Below, one piece after another: positions 3,474-6,398 of a stretch of 6,398 nucleotides of DNA (positions within the stretch are counted from its first letter, which is position 1; every line of letters starts with the position of its first letter). Origin of the DNA: JACPXH01 sp964409225. Its GTDB lineage: Bacteria > Patescibacteriota > Minisyncoccia > JACPXH01. The notes beneath the pieces are model-generated. The model was not told where the DNA came from. It did no database searches and saw nothing but the letters and a program-made list of their open reading frames with translations. The translations under genes and the position numbers were made by a program. The stretch is taken from assembly GCA_964409225.1 (NCBI GenBank), contig CAYPCM010000031.1, positions 1 to 6,398 of the forward strand, in the 5' to 3' direction.

Positions 3474-5666
3474 TTATTTTTCTTCGGTTTGTTCAGTTTT
3501 GTTCGACTGCGACTTGGCGTAATTGCAGTCCTTATTCGAGCACGCAATTTTCTTGCCACGTTTTTCCACTAAGAGTGAACCGCACTGCGGACATTGCTCG
3601 CCGGTGGGTTTGTCCCACAGGGCGAAATCGCACTCGGGGTATCGGTCGCAGGCGTAGAACGTTTTTTTGGTCTTCGTGCGTTTAGTCACGAGGTTGCCCG
3701 TGCCGCATTTCGGGCATTTGATGTCGAGGGATTTGGCGAGGGTTTTGGCATTTCGGCATTCTGGGAAACCAGAGCACGCCAGAAACGGGCCAAACCGGCC
3801 GATTTTCACGATCATGGGTTTGCCGCATTTTTCGCAGACCTGCGGTTCGGCCGGCGCACCGTCGGCGCCGTTCGCGCCGTTGGCAAAAGTCTGGATACGT
3901 TCGGCGATTTTCGCCTTCGAGATGGTTTGGTACTTTTCGTCCAAGTTCTCCTTGAAGGGGCCGTAGAATTCGCGGATTACCGGTACCCACGGCATTTTGC
4001 CCTCAGCAATCTGGTCCAGTTCATCTTCCATATGGGCGGTGAACTGGATGTCCACCACCCTCGGGAAGTGTTCAACCAGGAGATCGTTCACCAAGGTTCC
4101 CATCTGCGTGGGGCGGAGGTACCGTTCGGCGTCGCGCTCAACGTAGCCGCGGTCTTGGATCGTGGAGATGATGGGCGCGTAGGTCGAGGGTCTGCCGATG
4201 CCGTTTGTTTCGAGAGTTTTTACGAGTGTAGCTTCGGTAAAGCGGGGCGGGGGAACGGTGAAGTGCTGGTTCGGAGAGAGCTCTTCAAGCGTGAGCAGAT
4301 CGTTTACAGCCAGCGTCGGAAGCAGCACGTCTTTGCTTGCAAGTATCCAGACACGCATGAAGCCGTCGAATTTGAGTACCGAGCCAGACGCGCGGAAGGT
4401 CCAGCGGTGGCTGACCCCGTTGGCGTCAATGTCTGCGGTGGTGGCATCGAAGATCGCCGCAGGCATCTGCGAAGCTAGTGCGCGCTGCCAAATAAGTCGG
4501 TACAGCCGATACTGTCGCGGCGTAAGAAATTGCTTGATGCGGTCCGGGTCGCGGTTTGGATCCGTGGGGCGGATCGCTTCGTGCGCTTCCTGGGCGCCCT
4601 TGCTTTTGGTTTTATATACGCGTGGCTGGGCGAGTTGGTAATGGGGGCCGAAACGGCGGCCGATAGCAGCATGGGCGGCGGCGAGGAATTCTCGCGATAA
4701 ACTCACCGCGTCCGTGCGCATGTAAGTAATCAGGCCCACTTCGCCTTCTGCTCCCAGTTTTACGCCTTCGTAGAGTTCTTGGGCTGCCCGCATGGTTTCG
4801 CGGGCCGCGAGGCGCAGGCGCTGACCGGCAGCTTGTTGCAGGGTGCTTGTGGTAAAGGGCGGAGGCGGGGTGCGCCGGAGCTCTTTTTTTTCGACCGCAG
4901 TTACCTTCCAGTTTGCGCGAGTTAAATCGGTTACGATGGCCTTGGCTTCGGTCTCATTGGGTACGGCGAACTTATCGAGATTCTCGCCGTCGCGCCGCGC
5001 CATGGTCGCGGTAAATGCTTCTGTCTTCGGCGCGTCGTCTTTGCGCAGCAGCGCTTCCACCGACCAATATTCTTGCGGCTTGAACTCGCCGATTTCGCGC
5101 TCGCGCTCGGCGATGAGCCGCACTGCGGCGGATTGCACGCGGCCGGCCGAAAGCCCGGCCGCCACTTTGCGCCACAGGAAGGGCGACAACTTGTAGCCCA
5201 CGAGGCGATCCAGGACTCGTCGCGCCTGTTGGGCATCCACCAGCTGCATATTGATGCTGCGCGGGTTCTTCAGGGCTTCTTCGATAGCGCCCTTGGTGAT
5301 TTCGTGGAACACAATTCGCTCGACGCGTTCGACGTTATTTTTGATTTTTGATTTTTGATTTTTGACCTCGTTCAAGCCCAGGGCTTGAACGAGGTGCCAC
5401 GCGATGGCTTCGCCCTCGCGGTCTTCGTCAGTGGCGAGGATAATGGTTTTCGCGCGCTGGGCCGCCGCTTTCAGTTCGTCTACCGCCGGCTTTACCTTCT
5501 TGGAGATAACGTATTTCGGCGCAAAATCGTGCTCCACGTCCACGCCCAAGCTCTTTTGTGGCAAATCCCGCACGTGCCCAAAGGAGGATTTAACCGTGAA
5601 TTCACGGCCCAAGAAGTGCTTGATGGTTTTCGCTTTGGTTGGGGATTCGACGATAACGAGATTCAT
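3474..5666 (-). CDS. topA: DNA topoisomerase I (type IA) with three zinc ribbons
   Basis: This 730-residue enzyme relaxes negatively supercoiled DNA by cutting and passing one strand through a transient 5'-phosphotyrosine link. The N-terminal TOPRIM domain shows VESPTKAKT (Glu7) and ATDEDREGEAIAWH (Asp80 and Asp82, metal binding). The AGRVQSAAVRLI motif (174-185) and the active-site block GLITYMRTDAVS (311-322, nucleophile Tyr315, Arg317) follow, then the FTEATLVKTLETNGIGRPSTYAPII block (476-500). Three four-cysteine zinc ribbons close the protein: Cys611/614/631/637, Cys651/654/673/679 and Cys692/695/709/714. A low-complexity linker NGANGADGAP sits at 597-606. Residues about 98-113 are an unusual Lys/Asn-rich insertion encoded by DNA repeats inside the TOPRIM domain. 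The length is normal for bacteria (about 690-865). The ATG at 5664-5666 gives the family N-terminus MNLVIVESPTKAK and has no Shine-Dalgarno sequence. It probably follows dprA in one transcript. Confidence 0.97.
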   Translation of the reverse strand: MNLVIVESPTKAKTIKHFLGREFTVKSSFGHVRDLPQKSLGVDVEHDFAPKYVISKKVKPAVDELKAAAQRAKTIILATDEDREGEAIAWHLVQALGLNEVKNQKSKIKNNVERVERIVFHEITKGAIEEALKNPRSINMQLVDAQQARRVLDRLVGYKLSPFLWRKVAAGLSAGRVQSAAVRLIAEREREIGEFKPQEYWSVEALLRKDDAPKTEAFTATMARRDGENLDKFAVPNETEAKAIVTDLTRANWKVTAVEKKELRRTPPPPFTTSTLQQAAGQRLRLAARETMRAAQELYEGVKLGAEGEVGLITYMRTDAVSLSREFLAAAHAAIGRRFGPHYQLAQPRVYKTKSKGAQEAHEAIRPTDPNRDPDRIKQFLTPRQYRLYRLIWQRALASQMPAAIFDATTADIDANGVSHRWTFRASGSVLKFDGFMRVWILASKDVLLPTLAVNDLLTLEELSPNQHFTVPPPRFTEATLVKTLETNGIGRPSTYAPIISTIQDRGYVERDAERYLRPTQMGTLVNDLLVEHFPRVVDIQFTAHMEDELDQIAEGKMPWVPVIREFYGPFKENLDEKYQTISKAKIAERIQTFANGANGADGAPAEPQVCEKCGKPMIVKIGRFGPFLACSGFPECRNAKTLAKSLDIKCPKCGTGNLVTKRTKTKKTFYACDRYPECDFALWDKPTGEQCPQCGSLLVEKRGKKIACSNKDCNYAKSQSNKTEQTEEK
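5337..5364. repeat. Four tandem ATTTTTG heptamers inside topA
   Basis: ATTTTTG occurs four times head to tail (5337-5343, 5344-5350, 5351-5357, 5358-5364). On the topA strand it reads as AAAAAT-type repeats and encodes the Lys/Asn-rich segment KNQKSKIKN. It abuts the perfect palindrome at 5365-5395. Confidence 0.95.
5365..5395. repeat. 31-base perfect palindrome inside topA
   Basis: ACCTCGTTCAAGCCC (5365-5379) and GGGCTTGAACGAGGT (5381-5395) are perfect 15-bp inverted repeats around a single A at 5380. On the minus strand the palindrome encodes HLVQALGLNEV, so one arm is the conserved topA segment after the TOPRIM DxD motif and the other arm forms the start of the insertion. Confidence 0.95.
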
Positions 5667-5670
5667 GAAT

Positions 5671-5759
5671 GAATTTTGAATTTCGAATTCTGAATTTTGA
5701 AATGTTTCATCAGTCGGACATTCGAGTTTGATTAGAAATTCAAAATTGGAAATTCGAGT
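5671..5759. repeat. AT-rich inverted and direct repeats in the dprA-topA spacer
   Basis: The spacer contains AATTTTGAATTTC (5672-5684), matched by its reverse complement GAAATTCAAAATT (5735-5747), giving a 13-bp inverted repeat 50 bases apart. A further near-copy, GAATTTTGAAA, lies at about 5692-5702. ATTCGAGTTT is present twice as a direct repeat (5720-5729 and 5752-5761), the second running into the dprA stop. No convincing promoter for topA is seen, which favours read-through from dprA. Confidence 0.75.
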
Positions 5760-6398
5760 TTATGTTTTCGCGTATACTCCTCCTCCCAGATTGCGAATAT
5801 AGCCGGCAAGTTCCAGTTTGGCAAGTTCAACATTGACTTCGGCTACATCCAAACCGCTTGACCGCACGAGCTCGTCAACGTGGATGGGTGTAGCAGGGAA
5901 GTATTCGAGGAGCGGGGCGTCTGGCCGTCTGATTTGTGTGGGAAGCGGAAGTTCGGTTAGGTGCCACGCCTCCAGTATATCATCTGCGTTTAAGATTGCT
6001 TGAGCACCTGATGCGATGAGGCGGTTGGGGCCGGCTGACGTAGGGACGGTAATGGGGCCGGGCACGGCAAAGACGTCTCGGTTTTCTTCAAGGGCGAAGT
6101 TGGCGGTAATGAGCGCGCCGGATTTTTCGCGTGCTTCGATAACAAGGACTCCCCGCGATAAACCGGCGATCACGCGGTTGCGCTGCGGGAAGTGAAAGGG
6201 TTTGGGCTCGGTGCCTTCTGGGAATTCGGAAATGACGGCTCCGCCTGCTTCAACGATGCGTCTTACGAGGGTGCGGTTTTCCGGAGGATACACGCTTGTT
6301 TCGTCAACGCCGCTGCCCAAGACCGCAACGGTTTTGCCGCCGGATTCAAGCGCCGCTTCGTGGGCGAGGGTGTCAATGCCGATGGCAAGACCGCTCAC
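5760..6398 (-). CDS. dprA: DNA-processing protein DprA, N-terminus cut by window edge
   Basis: The C-terminal 212 codons are visible. DprA (Smf) binds incoming single-stranded DNA during natural transformation and loads RecA; it is also widespread in non-competent bacteria. The Rossmann-like core shows SGLAIGIDTLAHEAAL (2-17), VAVLGSGVDETSVYPPEN (24-41), ISEFPEGTEPKPFHFPQRNRVIAGLS (55-80), VIEAREKSGALITANFALEENRDVFAVPG (86-114) and PNRLIASGAQAI (123-134). A C-terminal winged-helix domain follows (about 170-212, ATPIHVDELVRSSGLDVAEVN through GGGVYAKT). The GTG at the window edge is an internal valine of the V-SGLA motif, not the start; roughly 80-150 N-terminal residues lie beyond the window. 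topA follows 93 bases downstream on the same strand, so the two probably share a transcript. Confidence 0.95.
   Translation of the reverse strand: MSGLAIGIDTLAHEAALESGGKTVAVLGSGVDETSVYPPENRTLVRRIVEAGGAVISEFPEGTEPKPFHFPQRNRVIAGLSRGVLVIEAREKSGALITANFALEENRDVFAVPGPITVPTSAGPNRLIASGAQAILNADDILEAWHLTELPLPTQIRRPDAPLLEYFPATPIHVDELVRSSGLDVAEVNVELAKLELAGYIRNLGGGVYAKT

Noticed and set aside
3044..3685. Several long open frames on both strands across the parB-topA spacer (for example 3044-3559 minus and 3143-3685 plus)
   Set aside because: They overlap parB or topA coding sequence, are rich in Arg, Pro and Ser without domains, and run through strong RNA hairpins and the terminator. One antisense frame contains a WAGVEP string typical of translations across tRNA T-arms.
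3594..4478. 294-codon open frame antisense to topA
   Set aside because: It lies wholly opposite conserved topA sequence; high GC at third positions leaves the antisense frame free of stops.
5337..5395. CRISPR-like array
   Set aside because: Seven-base tandem units without spacers, translated in frame within topA; this is simple-sequence repeat, not CRISPR.

Overview
The window is bacterial chromosomal DNA. It carries a partitioning pair (parA-parB), DNA topoisomerase I (topA), the end of the DNA-processing gene dprA, a leucine tRNA and a short accessory stretch with a toxin-antitoxin pair. Several traits fit a Patescibacteria (CPR, Parcubacteria-like) genome: start codons with no Shine-Dalgarno sequence, two promoters placed so that the mRNA would begin at or within a few bases of the ATG, AT-rich low-complexity repeats of the CAAAATTC/CAAAAAT kind between and inside genes, and a compact layout. 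This assignment is an inference with low to moderate confidence; no rRNA or other phylogenetic marker is present.

Layout. Positions 1-1135 (minus strand) hold, in transcription order, a three-helix membrane protein of unknown function, a small antitoxin-like protein and a RelE/ParE-type toxin that runs off the window. This block is visibly more AT-rich than what follows. It starts 12 bases after the 3' CCA end of tRNA-Leu(CAA) at 1148-1234 (minus), so it may be an accessory insert next to a tRNA or be co-transcribed with it. Positions 1235-1331 are a divergent promoter region with a perfect inverted repeat between the two -35 boxes. parA (1332-2180) and parB (2184-3134) form a plus-strand operon separated by 3 bases. 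Positions 3135-3473 contain no credible protein gene but are packed with hairpins. They include a candidate structured RNA of about 180 nt (3244-3423) whose ends pair over 12 bp and whose 3' end carries a tRNA-type T-arm, followed by a strong hairpin terminator (3427-3470). topA (3474-5666) and dprA (5760 to the window end) lie on the minus strand, convergent with parAB and in the order dprA-topA.

Function. ParA and ParB act together in segregating the chromosome origin, TopA relaxes negative supercoils, and DprA loads RecA on incoming single-stranded DNA. The most notable points are the unidentified hairpin-rich RNA after parB, a palindrome plus heptamer-repeat insertion inside topA that is translated in frame, and the recurring leaderless promoter arrangement.
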